Shown piece after piece: positions 35,787 to 45,884 of a stretch of DNA of 64,000 nucleotides. How positions within the stretch are numbered: position 1 is the first letter of the stretch; every line of letters begins with the position of its first letter. Source of the stretch: Candidatus Zixiibacteriota bacterium (GTDB lineage Bacteria; Zixibacteria; MSB-5A5; GN15; PGXB01); contig JAFGAL010000010.1 in NCBI GenBank assembly GCA_016933695.1, positions 1-64,000 on the forward strand, given 5' to 3'. Below the pieces are notes generated by a model that made no database searches, was not told the DNA's origin, and worked only from the letters and a program-made list of their open reading frames with translations. Position numbers and translations under genes: made by a program.

Positions 35787-35907
35787 TTTCTTCGGGGTGA
35801 GGCGTAACTCCTCAACCGGCGGTGACAGGCCGCGAGCCGGTTTATAAACAACCGGTTGAACCGGTGCAATTCCGGTCCCGACGGTATAGTCCGGATGGGA
35901 GAAGAAA
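35787..35907 (+). ncRNA. FMN riboswitch (RFN element)
   Basis: All hallmark blocks are present in order: TTCGGGGTGAGGCG, ACCGGCGGTGACAG, CCGCGAGCCGG, GAACCGGTGCAATTCCGGT, CCCGACGGTATAGTCCGGATGGGAGAAGA written here in two parts (CCCGACGGTATAGTC at 35877-35891, then CGGATGGGAGAAGA at 35892-35905). The P1 stem is tttcttc with gaagaaa. It is followed by a terminator, so it most likely acts on transcription elongation: FMN bound, terminator forms, rib genes off. Confidence 0.96.
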
Positions 35908-35945
35908 GCGATATAGATAGGAATATATCTACATCCGCTCTATAC

Positions 35946-35971
35946 ACCCCGATATATATTGGGGTTTTTTT
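35946..35971 (+). terminator. Riboswitch-controlled terminator overlapping the ribD SD
   Basis: acccc-gatat and atatt-ggggt pair into a continuous stem followed by seven T. The U-tract ends at the base before the GTG start of ribD, and the only SD-like sequence, GGGG at 35961-35964, is in the 3' arm of the stem. Confidence 0.85.
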
Positions 35972-37057
35972 GTGACTGACGCACACGACCGCACATACAT
36001 GAAGATGGCCCTGGAGTTGGCCGAACGAGGGCGGGGGAAAACAACACCGAACCCCATGGTGGGAGCGGTTATTGTCAAGAACGGCCGTGTTGTCGGCCGG
36101 GGATATCATAAAAAGGCCGGAACCGCTCACGCGGAAATTGTCGCACTGAAAGACGCGGCCAGGGCGGCGCGCGGTGCGACGATGTATGTCACGCTGGAAC
36201 CGTGCTGTCATTTCGGACGCACCGGACCGTGCGCAATGGCGGTGATTGATGCCGGTATCAAAAGGGTCTATTACGCAATCAAGGATCCCAATCCACTGGT
36301 GAACGGTCGGGGCGCGGCGATGCTTCGCAAAGGCGGAGTTGAGACACAGGCCGGGCCGATGCGATCCGAGGCTTCTCGTCTAAATGAAGTATATCTGAAA
36401 TTTGTTACCACCGGGCGGCCGTTCGTGACGCTGAAATTGGCACAGTCACTCGACGGCCGAATTGCCGCCTCGACCGGTGACGCGGCGTGGATTTCCGACA
36501 TGGAGTCGCGGCGCATGGTGCATCGCCTGCGCGCCGAATCCGATGCGGTGGTGGTCGGCTCCGGCACCGTACATGCCGACAATCCCGGATTGACGGTGCG
36601 GATGGTGAAAGGCCGCAATCCGTATCGGATTGTGCTTTCCTCGCATCCCGATTTCAAACGTTCATTGAAGCTGTTTACGAACAACGATGACGCGCGCACA
36701 ATCATTGCCACCACCAAAGCGGCGGCGGAGAGACTCTCAGGCAAGAATCTGACGGTATGGTCGTTGAAAAAGAGACGCGGCGGGATCGATCTTGAGGATT
36801 TTCTGGAGAAGGCCGGACGGTTCGGCATTATGTCGATGCTGGTGGAAGGGGGCGGCGCGTTGGCGACGTCGTTTTTACATGCCGGATTAGTCGATAAAGT
36901 GATGTTGTTTACCGCGCCGATGATTATCGGCAAGGGAATGGCGGGAGTTGATGATTTGCATGTGACCAATATCGCCAAGGCGATTCGTTTCACCAATTAT
37001 GCATTCACGCCGAGCGGTGGAGATATACTGTTTACGGGATATCCGAAGGGGAAATGA
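35972..37057 (+). CDS. Bifunctional deaminase/reductase RibD
   Basis: 361 residues. The N-terminal deaminase (about 1-145) has the zinc site HAEIVAL and TLEPCCHFGRTGPC; the C-terminal reductase (about 150-361) has KLAQSLDGRIA, then the VEGGG motif (MLVEGGGALATSF). It converts the GTP-derived diaminopyrimidine to the reduced aminouracil intermediate of riboflavin. The GTG start has GGGG 7 bases upstream inside the riboswitch terminator; starting here gives the normal N-terminus DRTYMKMALELAERG. First gene of ribD-ribE-ribBA-ribH-nusB. Confidence 0.97.
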   Translation: MTDAHDRTYMKMALELAERGRGKTTPNPMVGAVIVKNGRVVGRGYHKKAGTAHAEIVALKDAARAARGATMYVTLEPCCHFGRTGPCAMAVIDAGIKRVYYAIKDPNPLVNGRGAAMLRKGGVETQAGPMRSEASRLNEVYLKFVTTGRPFVTLKLAQSLDGRIAASTGDAAWISDMESRRMVHRLRAESDAVVVGSGTVHADNPGLTVRMVKGRNPYRIVLSSHPDFKRSLKLFTNNDDARTIIATTKAAAERLSGKNLTVWSLKKRRGGIDLEDFLEKAGRFGIMSMLVEGGGALATSFLHAGLVDKVMLFTAPMIIGKGMAGVDDLHVTNIAKAIRFTNYAFTPSGGDILFTGYPKGK

Positions 37058-37692
37058 TGTTTACGGGAATAATCGAGACAGTTGGTGTAATCAAGCAAAT
37101 CAGGCCACGGGCCAATTACAAACTGCTGACGATTGCACCGAACCGGCCGTTTGACAATATCGTGTTGGGTGAGTCGATTGCGGTGGATGGGTGTTGCCTG
37201 ACGGTGACGGAATTCGATGAGACGCATTTCACCGTGGAGGCATCGCAGGAGACACTGGCGATGAGCATTGTCAGAACATATGCCAACGGCACCAAAGTGA
37301 ATCTGGAGCGGGCGCTTTTTCCGACCAGCCGCCTGGGCGGGCATTTCGTTTCGGGACATGTGGACTGTGTCGGAAAAGTAACAAAGGCGACGGCGATCGG
37401 GGATTCAATCGAGTATGCGATCAAATACCCGGATACATTCAAGCGGTTTCTGGTGGCGAAAGGATCGGTAGCGATTGACGGGATCAGCCTGACGGTCAAC
37501 CGGCTGGCCGGGAATGAATTTGCGGTCAACCTGATTCCGCACACGCAGGCCGAAACCAATTCGGGCCGGTGGCGTGCGGGAGTTGAGGTAAATCTGGAGT
37601 TTGATCTGCTTGGTAAGTACATGGTCAGGCTTCTTGACATAGAAACCAAAGGTAATCTGACTCTCAATAAGCTGATCGAGAGCGGATGGTAA
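37057..37692 (+). CDS. Riboflavin synthase alpha chain RibE
   Basis: 211 residues. Two similar barrel halves each start with a FTGIIE- or FVSGHVD-type segment: [10 protein letters not shown] at the N-terminus, [13 protein letters not shown] in the first half, and [15 protein letters not shown] in the second. It dismutates two 6,7-dimethyl-8-ribityllumazine molecules to riboflavin. The second Met of ATGATG is taken as the start (AAGGGG 5 bases upstream); the first, at 37054, would overlap ribD by four bases. Confidence 0.97.
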   Translation: MFTGIIETVGVIKQIRPRANYKLLTIAPNRPFDNIVLGESIAVDGCCLTVTEFDETHFTVEASQETLAMSIVRTYANGTKVNLERALFPTSRLGGHFVSGHVDCVGKVTKATAIGDSIEYAIKYPDTFKRFLVAKGSVAIDGISLTVNRLAGNEFAVNLIPHTQAETNSGRWRAGVEVNLEFDLLGKYMVRLLDIETKGNLTLNKLIESGW

Positions 37693-37708
37693 TACAGGTG
37701 GAGTAGAC

Positions 37709-38917
37709 ATGGTTACGTTCAACAAGATTTCGGAAGCAATCGAAGATATCCGCGACGGCAAGATGGTAATCGTTGTCGACGATGAGGATCGCGAAAACGA
37801 AGGCGATTTCATCATGGCGGCGGAGAAAGCCACGCCGGAGGCGATAAATTTCATGGCCACGCACGGGCGGGGATTGATTTGCGCCGCGCTGACCAAGGAG
37901 CGGCTCGACAAACTGCAGTTGTACCCGATGGTACAGGCCAATAGCTCCAAGTACGGAACGCGGTTCACGGTTTCCGTGGACGCGCATAAGGGGACGACAA
38001 CCGGTATCTCGGCGTCGGATCGGGCGATCACGGTGCAGGTGCTGGCCGATGATGATGCCGTTCCCGATGATTTAAGCCGTCCCGGGCACATTTTTCCGAT
38101 CCAGGCGGTGCCGGGCGGAGTATTGCGTCGCGCCGGACATACGGAGACATCGGTCGATCTGGCTCGCCTGGCCGGATTGAAACCGGTTGGCGTGCTGTGT
38201 GAAATCATGGATGATGACGGCACGATGGCGCGGGTCCCCCGCCTGTATGAGATCGCGCAAAAGTTCAGGTTGAAACTGGTGACGGTGCAGGATTTGATCG
38301 AGTACCGTCGGCGCACCGAAAAACATGTCCGTCGGATGACAGAGGTCGATTTCCCGACCAGGTTCGGTGATTTTCGTCTCTATTTGTACGGCAGTGATCT
38401 CGATGAGAAAAGCCACCTGGCGCTGGTGAAGGGAGACATCAAGAACAAGGAAGAGGTGCTGGTGCGGGTGCACTCGGAATGCCTGACCGGCGACGTGTTC
38501 GGTTCGGAGCGGTGCGACTGCGGCGGTCAGCTGGCGGCGGCGTTGAAGCGCATCGAGCGGGAAGGACTGGGCGTGTTTTTATATATGCGGCAGGAAGGTC
38601 GGGGAATCGGCCTGACCAATAAAATCATGGCCTATGCGCTTCAGGATAACGGCCGCGATACGGTTGAGGCGAATCATGATCTCGGATTTCCGGCCGATTT
38701 GCGCGACTACGGAATCGGGGCGCAGATTCTGGCTGATCTGGGGTTGAAGAGTATCCGCCTGATGACGAACAATCCTCGCAAGATTGTCGGGCTGGAGGGG
38801 CATGGCTTGAAAGTTGCGGCGCGGGTGCCGATCCAGGGGGATGTCACCGAGCACAATGCGAAATATCTCAAGACCAAACGTGACAAAATGGGACATTTAT
38901 TATCCAATATCATATAG
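37709..38917 (+). CDS. Bifunctional DHBP synthase / GTP cyclohydrolase II (RibBA)
   Basis: 402 residues. The N-terminal RibB half (about 1-200) has [20 protein letters not shown] and [15 protein letters not shown]. The C-terminal RibA half has the zinc site [20 protein letters not shown], and [14 protein letters not shown]. It makes dihydroxybutanone phosphate from ribulose-5-P and opens GTP, the two entry points of the pathway. SD GGTGGAG 6 bases before the ATG. Confidence 0.97.
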   Translation: MVTFNKISEAIEDIRDGKMVIVVDDEDRENEGDFIMAAEKATPEAINFMATHGRGLICAALTKERLDKLQLYPMVQANSSKYGTRFTVSVDAHKGTTTGISASDRAITVQVLADDDAVPDDLSRPGHIFPIQAVPGGVLRRAGHTETSVDLARLAGLKPVGVLCEIMDDDGTMARVPRLYEIAQKFRLKLVTVQDLIEYRRRTEKHVRRMTEVDFPTRFGDFRLYLYGSDLDEKSHLALVKGDIKNKEEVLVRVHSECLTGDVFGSERCDCGGQLAAALKRIEREGLGVFLYMRQEGRGIGLTNKIMAYALQDNGRDTVEANHDLGFPADLRDYGIGAQILADLGLKSIRLMTNNPRKIVGLEGHGLKVAARVPIQGDVTEHNAKYLKTKRDKMGHLLSNII

Positions 38918-38926
38918 GGTGAAGAC

Positions 38927-39403
38927 ATGCACTACCGGGAAATAACGGGGAAGCTCGACGCTTCCGGAATGACATTCGGCATTGTTGTCAGCCGTTTCAA
39001 CGAACTGCTGACGTCGAAACTGCTGGAGGGGGCGATTGACTGCCTGCTTCGGCACAATGCCGACGAGAAGAAAATCACCGTGGCGCGGGTTCCGGGATCG
39101 TTTGAGATTCCGTATGCCGCCGCCAAGATGGCCGAATCGAAGAAATACGACGCGGTGCTTTGCCTGGGGACGGTAATCCGCGGCGATACCCCGCATTTCG
39201 ACTATATCGCGGCGGAAGCCACCAAGGGGATCGCCAAGGCGGCGATGGAATCGGGCCGTCCGGTGATCTATGGCGTAATTACCGCTGATACGCTGGATCA
39301 GGCAATCGAACGGGCCGGCACCAAAGCGGGCAACAAGGGCTGGGATGCCGCGCTGGCCGGGATCGAGATGGTCAATCTCTATCGCGAAATCGACAAGACA
39401 TGA
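38927..39403 (+). CDS. 6,7-dimethyl-8-ribityllumazine synthase RibH
   Basis: 158 residues, normal length. It has the substrate-binding [27 protein letters not shown], and the [19 protein letters not shown] block with the catalytic His. It forms lumazine from the RibD and RibB products; subunits assemble as pentamers or icosahedral shells. The stop overlaps the nusB ATG by 4 bases. Confidence 0.97.
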   Translation: MHYREITGKLDASGMTFGIVVSRFNELLTSKLLEGAIDCLLRHNADEKKITVARVPGSFEIPYAAAKMAESKKYDAVLCLGTVIRGDTPHFDYIAAEATKGIAKAAMESGRPVIYGVITADTLDQAIERAGTKAGNKGWDAALAGIEMVNLYREIDKT

Positions 39404-39813
39404 GCAGTCGCCGTCGCGCCCGGGAACACGTCTTGAAGGCGCTTTACGCTTTCGAGATCGGGGATCAGGCCACGGTCGAGGTGTTCGACCGGGTTATCGA
39501 AAAAAACGGTCTTGACGCCAATGCGCTGAAATTCGCCAGGACTTTATTTGGCAGGGTAGTCGATCATCTGGATGACATCGACAAGCATATCGATCAGCTG
39601 GCCACGAACTGGAAACTGGAGCGAATCGCCATTGTCGACAAAAATATCCTGAGGATGGCCATCGCCGAGGTGGAATATATGCCGGAGGTGCCGATTCGCG
39701 TGGCGGTGAACGAGGCGATCGAACTCGCCAAACGATACAGCACGTTGGAATCGGCGGCGTTTGTCAACGGCATTCTGGACCGGGTTCTGCACGAACACGA
39801 AGCGAACGAGTAA
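39400..39813 (+). CDS. Transcription antitermination factor NusB
   Basis: 137 residues, all-helical family. [18 protein letters not shown] at the N-terminus, and [27 protein letters not shown] at the C-terminus (given here only as family landmarks: [13 protein letters not shown], then FVNGILD). It binds boxA RNA with NusE in rRNA antitermination. The ribH-nusB pairing is widespread in bacteria. Last gene of the operon. Confidence 0.95.
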   Translation: MSSRRRAREHVLKALYAFEIGDQATVEVFDRVIEKNGLDANALKFARTLFGRVVDHLDDIDKHIDQLATNWKLERIAIVDKNILRMAIAEVEYMPEVPIRVAVNEAIELAKRYSTLESAAFVNGILDRVLHEHEANE

Positions 39814-39845
39814 ACACGGTCACTGATTCACCGGCAAGTCGTTTT

Positions 39846-39879
39846 GGGCCGGGAGAGATGATACTCCCGGCCCTTTTTT
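39846..39879 (+). terminator. Rho-independent terminator of the riboflavin operon
   Basis: gggccggga and tcccggccc around a ten-base loop, followed by six T. Confidence 0.9.
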
Positions 39880-40019
39880 ATGATTGGATTTGAGACGGGA
39901 GATGTCGTATGGAAATACTCGTGTCATGTATTTCCGGCTGGACATCTCCGAAAAAAAGCGTATATTGCCAACTTTAGCTAGTATAAAGATTTAGCGCACT
40001 CCGATGATATGAGGTAGCA

Positions 40020-43000
40020 GTGACCAGCTCCGGAAAAAACATCGCCGTTTCCCGTCCCGTTGACCGCTTGAATGCCATCCTGGCGGCGGGAGTTTTTCTT
40101 ATTGCCGTACTTGTATACTACCTGACCAAGGCCCCCACTTTTTCATTCTGGGATTGCGGGGAGTTTATCGCCTGCTCGTACATTCTGGGTATCCCGCATC
40201 CACCCGGATCGCCGCTGTACGTTTTGATCGGGCGCGTTTTTTCGGTGTTGCCGATTGCCGGGGATATTGCGGTGCGGATCAACCTGTTTTCGGTGGTATC
40301 ATCGGCGGTCGCCGCGATGTTTACCTATCTGGTGACGGTACGGCTGATTCGATTCTGGTTTGCTGATCACGACCGTGTCTATAACCGGATTATTGCCTAT
40401 ATCGGCGGTTTCACCGGGGCGTTGTTTATGGCGTTTTCCGACACCAACTGGAGTAATGCCGTGGAAGCCGAGGTGTATGCACCATCGATGCTGATCATGA
40501 TGGCGATCTACTGGCTGACGTTGAAGTACTACGATATGCGGGAAACCACGACCGGCAGTAAGTTCATGCTGGTGGCGCTGTATCTGGGGATGCTGGGTGT
40601 CGGGATTCACCTGACGCTGTACGTGGTGGTGCCGATTCTGGGGCTGTATTTCATTCTCAAGCGTGAGGCGGGAACACGCGAGTGGGGGATACTCTCGCTG
40701 TATTTTATTGTAGAATTGTATCTGATTTTTCTCTTGTCGGCGCGTCCCGGTGAGGTGCCGTACTATTTGACATTTATCGTGGCCTTGATCGCATTCCTGT
40801 TTCACTGTGTGTACATCCAGCAGTTTGCGTCGCCGATCAAGATCGCGCTGGGTTTATATGTGATTACGCTGTTCCCGTTCTATTTTACGGTTGTCAATGC
40901 TGTGGCGATCAATCTCACCGGACGCAGTTCGGCGTTTGCACAGACCATGCAGACCCTGCCGGTCGGCTGGCTGGGATTCGCCGGATTGAGCGTGTGGGGA
41001 TTGTATGCGTTGTATCGTCGGTTTACATCGGATGATACCCAACAGCATGCCATCTGGCTTATGACGGGATTGTATTGCCTGGGGCCGGTGGCGCTTTACG
41101 GTATCGGTGAAGTGTTCAGCGGCTACGGTGCTTTTCTGGGTCTGTCAGCGCTGGGATTGATTGGCGTGGTGGTGCTGTTGTGGCGGTACATCAACTGGCT
41201 GGTGTTGGTGGGACTGGGAGCGATGTCGATGATTATTCTGGGGTTCTGGCAGTTTACGATCGGGATGAGTATCGGCGCGGTACTGCTGATCGTTCTGGGC
41301 ATCGTCCTGCGCGACCGGAACTGGAAAACGGCGGTTACTATCATCCTTTTGGCGGCGATCGGTTTTTCGGTGCATTTGTTCATCCCGATTCGTTCGGCGC
41401 ATAGTCCGTCCATCGATGAGAATAATCCGTCCGAATCGTTCAGTGCGTTCGTCGGGTATCTGGAACGCAAACAGTACGGTCAGGAGTCGATGGTGGAACG
41501 GATGTTCCAGCGTCGCGCGGAATGGTCGAATCAGTTCGGTGACAGCCCGCGCATGGGATTCTGGCATTTCTTCAAGGATCAGTACGGTCTGAACGGTCCG
41601 AAGTTTTTCATCCCGCTGATTCTGGGATTGTTCGGAATCTGGGAGACGATCCGGCGTCGGGCGGTGATCGGACTGCCGCTATTGGCGATTTTGTTGTTGT
41701 GTACGGCGGGGTTGATTTTATATATGAATTTCGCCGACGGGACGCGGCAGAACCCCACGACGGGTCTGGATTACATGGAAGTGCGTGACCGCGATTATTT
41801 CTTCACGCCCGGTTTTATCATTTTCGGTCTGGCGATCGGGCTGGGGCTGGCGGCGCTGATGGATTTGATCCGCGACACGTTCCGGGCGTTCGGACCGAGG
41901 GTCGAGAAGGCGGCGTTCGGGGCATCGACCCTGCTGGTATTGATGCCGCTGTTTCCGCTGACGCAAAATTACTATTACAACGACCGTTCGCAAAATTACA
42001 TTCCTTTTGATTACGCCAACAACTTTTTGAAATCCTGCCGCCAGGATGCGATTTTAGTCACCAACGGCGACAATGACACGTTCCCGCTGTGGTGTATCCA
42101 GGAAGTGTACGGCATCCGCAAGGACGTGCGGATAGTCAACCTGTCGCTGGCCAACACCGGCTGGTATATCAAACAACTTCGCGATCAGCATAATGTCCCG
42201 ATCAGCTTCACCGATTCCGAGATCGACCGGTTGTTTCCGTATCGCACCCGCGACGGGCGCGCCTTTCGTATTCAGGATCAGTTGATCGACAATATTATTG
42301 TCGCGAACCGCTGGAAGTATCCGATGCAGTTCGCGTTCACGGTTCCCGGGAACAACCGTACTTTCCGGGGGCAGTCGCTGGACAGCAACCTGGTGCTGGA
42401 GGGGATGGTGTATACGCTGTCGCCGCAGCAACGCGAATATGAAATGGATTTTGACCGAACGCGGCAGTTGTATATGGATGATTATGTCTATCGCGGGGTG
42501 AATGATTCGTCGATCTACAAGGACGAAGCCACCGACCGGATCGTCAATAATTACGTTCAGGGCTTTTTAATCCTGGCGGATTCCTTGCGACGCGCCGGGC
42601 AGTACGACGAAGCGATGCGGTATGTCGAACAGTCACTGGAGCTGGTGCCGGGGTCGTTCGACAACTATGCGTACGCGTCACAGTTGCTGGCCGAGATGGG
42701 ACGGCTGGACACGCTGATGGCGTTTGTCAACGAAGCGCCGACTTTGCGCAAGAAGGAATTGTTTTTCAACTGGGCGGTGTCGGCACGGATCAGCGGTCGC
42801 ACGGGCGACGCCATCGAGGTGTTGAAAATTATCCGCACCCGTTACCCGGATTATGTCGAGGCGTTCCGGCAATTGGGGGCGATGTACTATCAATTGAAGC
42901 GGTACTCCGATCTCAGCGAGCTGGTCGACGGCTGGTTGGCGAAGCATCCGGAAGACTATCAGACCCGGATGTTGCGCAGTGACCTGGATTCGATCATGGC

Positions 43001-43034
43001 GGAATTTGACAGCATTTGGAAGGACGACCAATGA
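40020..43034 (+). CDS. DUF2723 membrane glycosyltransferase-like protein with TPR tail
   Basis: 1004 residues. The N-terminal membrane part (about 20-640) has many helices and the DUF2723 signature SFWDCGEFIACSYILGI, then PHPPGSPLYVLIGRVFS. DUF2723 proteins are related to GT-C enzymes and to eukaryotic TMEM260 (O-mannosyltransferase). The acidic residues of the D/E-containing first loop (WDCGEF) match GT-C logic. The soluble C-terminal part (about 650-1004) ends in TPR-like helices (AGQYDEAMRYVEQSLELVP). Probably an inner-membrane enzyme that uses a lipid-linked sugar. GTG start after GAGGT. First gene of the glycan cluster. Confidence 0.85.
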   Translation: MTSSGKNIAVSRPVDRLNAILAAGVFLIAVLVYYLTKAPTFSFWDCGEFIACSYILGIPHPPGSPLYVLIGRVFSVLPIAGDIAVRINLFSVVSSAVAAMFTYLVTVRLIRFWFADHDRVYNRIIAYIGGFTGALFMAFSDTNWSNAVEAEVYAPSMLIMMAIYWLTLKYYDMRETTTGSKFMLVALYLGMLGVGIHLTLYVVVPILGLYFILKREAGTREWGILSLYFIVELYLIFLLSARPGEVPYYLTFIVALIAFLFHCVYIQQFASPIKIALGLYVITLFPFYFTVVNAVAINLTGRSSAFAQTMQTLPVGWLGFAGLSVWGLYALYRRFTSDDTQQHAIWLMTGLYCLGPVALYGIGEVFSGYGAFLGLSALGLIGVVVLLWRYINWLVLVGLGAMSMIILGFWQFTIGMSIGAVLLIVLGIVLRDRNWKTAVTIILLAAIGFSVHLFIPIRSAHSPSIDENNPSESFSAFVGYLERKQYGQESMVERMFQRRAEWSNQFGDSPRMGFWHFFKDQYGLNGPKFFIPLILGLFGIWETIRRRAVIGLPLLAILLLCTAGLILYMNFADGTRQNPTTGLDYMEVRDRDYFFTPGFIIFGLAIGLGLAALMDLIRDTFRAFGPRVEKAAFGASTLLVLMPLFPLTQNYYYNDRSQNYIPFDYANNFLKSCRQDAILVTNGDNDTFPLWCIQEVYGIRKDVRIVNLSLANTGWYIKQLRDQHNVPISFTDSEIDRLFPYRTRDGRAFRIQDQLIDNIIVANRWKYPMQFAFTVPGNNRTFRGQSLDSNLVLEGMVYTLSPQQREYEMDFDRTRQLYMDDYVYRGVNDSSIYKDEATDRIVNNYVQGFLILADSLRRAGQYDEAMRYVEQSLELVPGSFDNYAYASQLLAEMGRLDTLMAFVNEAPTLRKKELFFNWAVSARISGRTGDAIEVLKIIRTRYPDYVEAFRQLGAMYYQLKRYSDLSELVDGWLAKHPEDYQTRMLRSDLDSIMAEFDSIWKDDQ

Positions 43035-44143
43035 AAATTCTCGCCCTGAACTGGCAGGATCGCACCAATCCGCAGGCCGGCGGTGCGGAAGTGCACCTGG
43101 AACAATTGTTGCGCCGGCTGGTGAAGATGGGGCATGAGGTTACGCTGTTCTGTTCATCGTACACGGGTGCCAGGCCGGTCGAGGAGATCGCCGGTGTGAA
43201 AATCATCCGCAAGGGAAATCGATACAATTTCAACCTGATCGCACCGTTTACCCTGCGCAAGCTGGTACGCGAAGGCAACTTCGACGTACTGGTGGAAGAT
43301 ATCAACAAAATCCCCTTTTACACGCCGTGGTTTTTAAAAATTCCGACACTGGTGGTGATTCCGCACCTGTTTTCCACGTCGGTGTTCAAGGAAATCAATT
43401 TCGCGCTGGGATTGTATATCTACCTGTGCGAACTTCCGATGGTGTCGGTGTATCGCGGGCGCAAATTCAATGTTATTTCGGAATCGACCCGCGATGATAT
43501 CGCGCATCGGGGAGTGCCGCGTGAGGACATCTCGGTGATCCATTGCGGAATTGACGGCGGCTTGTATTATTACGACGAACACGTCGCCAAGGACGACGAT
43601 CCGACGGTGCTGTATCTGGGGCGAATCAAGAAATACAAGTCGGTCGATCATCTGGTAGTGGCGTTCAAGCGCGTGCTGGACGATATTCCCGAGGCGCGCC
43701 TGAAAATTGTCGGGACTGGCGATTATGTCGATCCATTAAAGAGTCTGGCGAGGCAGTTGAAAATCGAGGATCGGGTCGAGTTCCCGGGGTATGTGGATCA
43801 GCCGACCAAGGTCGATATGCTTCGCCGCAGTCATGTGGCGGTATATCCCTCGCTCAAGGAGGGGTGGGGGTTGACCAATATCGAGGCCAACGCCTGCGGG
43901 ACGGCGGTGATCGCGGCCGATTCGCCCGGCCTGCGCGACTCGGTGGTGGACGGCACCACGGGATTTTTGTACGAGTACGGCAATATCGAAGCGCTGGCGG
44001 GAAAGCTGAAAACGATCCTGACCGATCATGACACCCGCGCGAAACTGGAGCGGGGCGGTCTGGAATGGGTAAAAAGGTTCAACTGGGATGACGCCGCCGC
44101 CGAGTTTGTCACGGTGCTGGCGTCCATTACGAGCAAGAAATAA
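43031..44143 (+). CDS. Glycosyltransferase family 4 (GT-B fold)
   Basis: 370 residues. N-terminal NPQAGGAEVHLEQLLRRLV is the usual acceptor-domain start. The C-terminal donor domain has VLYLGRIKKYKSVDHLV, then YPSLKEGWGLTNIEANACGT containing the E-x7-E motif of GT4 enzymes. A cytoplasmic or membrane-associated transferase using a nucleotide sugar. ATG 43031 overlaps the DUF2723 stop (ATGA), with AAGGA upstream; the TTG at 43016 was rejected. Confidence 0.9.
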   Translation: MKILALNWQDRTNPQAGGAEVHLEQLLRRLVKMGHEVTLFCSSYTGARPVEEIAGVKIIRKGNRYNFNLIAPFTLRKLVREGNFDVLVEDINKIPFYTPWFLKIPTLVVIPHLFSTSVFKEINFALGLYIYLCELPMVSVYRGRKFNVISESTRDDIAHRGVPREDISVIHCGIDGGLYYYDEHVAKDDDPTVLYLGRIKKYKSVDHLVVAFKRVLDDIPEARLKIVGTGDYVDPLKSLARQLKIEDRVEFPGYVDQPTKVDMLRRSHVAVYPSLKEGWGLTNIEANACGTAVIAADSPGLRDSVVDGTTGFLYEYGNIEALAGKLKTILTDHDTRAKLERGGLEWVKRFNWDDAAAEFVTVLASITSKK

Positions 44144-44148
44144 ACACC

Positions 44149-45171
44149 ATGCCGAAGAAGAAACTCTGGTCATTTCTGATCGGGATTGCAATCTCGGTGA
44201 TCTGTCTGTATTTGATTTTCCGCAATGTCGATTTTCCCGAGTTGCTGACCGCACTCAAACAGGCCAATTACATCTGGATCATCCCGAATATCTTTTTCGT
44301 GGTGTTTGCCATGTATCAGCGGGCGGAACGCTGGAAATTCATGGTCCGGCCGATCGCATCGCCCAGTTATCGCAAACTGCTGGCCGCGACCTGCATCGGT
44401 TTCATGGCCAACAATGTTCTGCCGCTGAGATTGGGGGAATTCGTGCGGGCGTATTCACTGTCAACGCAGGAACCGAAAATCACCAAGTCGGCGTCACTGG
44501 CGACCATTTTTGTCGAACGCATGGTGTTCGATCTTCTGGCATTGTTACTGATTTTGGCGGTGATTCTCCTGATCGTGCCGATTCCGGTGGATGAACATTT
44601 CAAACTCGGCGCGATGTTGTCGCTGGTGATTGCGATTGTCGGTCTGGTGTTTGCGGTAGTGATCGTTCTCAAGCCAGAAGGCTCCGGACGGCTGTTGACC
44701 AAATATCTATTCTTCCTGCCGGATTCGATCAAGGCCAAGATTCAAAACACGGTGTTGAAGTTTTCCAAGGGACTGTTGTTTCTCAAGGACTGGCGCCAGA
44801 CCGCCTGGGTAACGGCGCATACGATCTTTCTCTGGCTGTTCATGGGGATCTCGAACATTTTTATTTTCTACGCGTTCGGTTTCGATCTGCCGATATATGC
44901 CTCATATGTCCTGTTGGTGGTGGTGTCGATATCCATATTGATTCCGTCGTCGCCCGGTTTTATCGGAGTGTATCATGGCGGAGTAATCTGGACCCTGCAC
45001 TTTTTTAACATCGAGCAAAGCAGTGCCATTTCCTGTGCCATCGTGTTGCACGCGGCGCAGTTTCTTCCCATCACGCTGTTGGGTTTTTATTACCTGAAAA
45101 AAGAGCATTTGTCGCTGAAGCAGTTGCAAAAGGAAGCTCTGGATAGTAATCAGAACCATGTCAAACAGTGA
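44149..45171 (+). CDS. LPG synthase TM/UPF0104-family membrane protein (AglD-like)
   Basis: 340 residues with about eight helices. Family motifs are RAERWKFMVRP, GFMANNVLPLRLGEFVRAY and the later PSSPGFIGVYHGGVIW. These are flippase-like or transferase-like membrane proteins often found next to polyprenyl-sugar glycosyltransferases; the exact role here (lipid-linked sugar flipping or modification) is inferred. It sits 5 bases after the GT4 gene and overlaps the next GT2 gene by 14. Confidence 0.85.
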   Translation: MPKKKLWSFLIGIAISVICLYLIFRNVDFPELLTALKQANYIWIIPNIFFVVFAMYQRAERWKFMVRPIASPSYRKLLAATCIGFMANNVLPLRLGEFVRAYSLSTQEPKITKSASLATIFVERMVFDLLALLLILAVILLIVPIPVDEHFKLGAMLSLVIAIVGLVFAVVIVLKPEGSGRLLTKYLFFLPDSIKAKIQNTVLKFSKGLLFLKDWRQTAWVTAHTIFLWLFMGISNIFIFYAFGFDLPIYASYVLLVVVSISILIPSSPGFIGVYHGGVIWTLHFFNIEQSSAISCAIVLHAAQFLPITLLGFYYLKKEHLSLKQLQKEALDSNQNHVKQ

Positions 45172-45883
45172 TCGCATATATGTCGTTTTGCCGGCTTATA
45201 ACGAGGCGGGCAAAATCGGCCGGGTGGTCGAGAAGGTAAGGAAGATCACAACGGTCGAACGGATCGTGGTAGTGGACGACTGCTCTTCGGATGCCACATC
45301 GGCTGAAGCCCGTGCGGCGGGCGCCGAGGTGGTGCGGCACGAGATCAACCGGGGAGTCGGAGCGGCGATTCGCACGGGGATTGCATATGGTATCGCAAAC
45401 GGATTCGATATTTGCACGATTCTTTCGGGCGACGACCAGCATGAACCGACCGAGATCGACCGGGTGGTCGGGCCGATTATCGCGGGCGAGTACGATTTTA
45501 TCCAGGGATCGCGGCGCATGGCGGGGGGAAAGGTGGTCAATGATCGTCCGTTTCGGATGATCACCACGCAATTGTATTCGCTGTTATTTTCGCTGTTGGT
45601 GCGGAAGCGAATCACCGATGCCACCAACGGTTTTCGGGCGTTTCGGGTATCGCTGTTCGAGAAACATGGCATTGATCTCAATCAGGACTGGCTTGACAGG
45701 TATGAGCTGGAACCCTATATACTATACCAGGCGATAAAGACCAAGCAGATACGGCTGAAAGAAGTGCCGATTACGATATATTATCATCAGGATCCCAAAT
45801 CGTACACCAAAATGCGACCGTTTCGGGACTGGTGGCGGCTGGCCAAGCCGATGGTGTATCTGGCATTGCGACTGAGGAAATAG
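45158..45883 (+). CDS. GT2 polyprenyl-phosphate sugar synthase (DPM1-like)
   Basis: 241 residues. The GT-A core has VVLPAYNEAGKIG, VVDDCSSDATSAEA and ILSGDDQHEPTEID (the DxD-type metal site), then QGSRRMAGG and a conserved C-terminus QDWLDRYELEPYILYQ. It resembles dolichol- or undecaprenyl-phosphate mannose/glucose synthases. It probably charges a lipid phosphate with a sugar for the GT-C enzymes of the cluster. Its paralogue at 50803 has lost the DxD. Confidence 0.9.
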   Translation: MSNSDRIYVVLPAYNEAGKIGRVVEKVRKITTVERIVVVDDCSSDATSAEARAAGAEVVRHEINRGVGAAIRTGIAYGIANGFDICTILSGDDQHEPTEIDRVVGPIIAGEYDFIQGSRRMAGGKVVNDRPFRMITTQLYSLLFSLLVRKRITDATNGFRAFRVSLFEKHGIDLNQDWLDRYELEPYILYQAIKTKQIRLKEVPITIYYHQDPKSYTKMRPFRDWWRLAKPMVYLALRLRK

Positions 45884-45884
45884 C

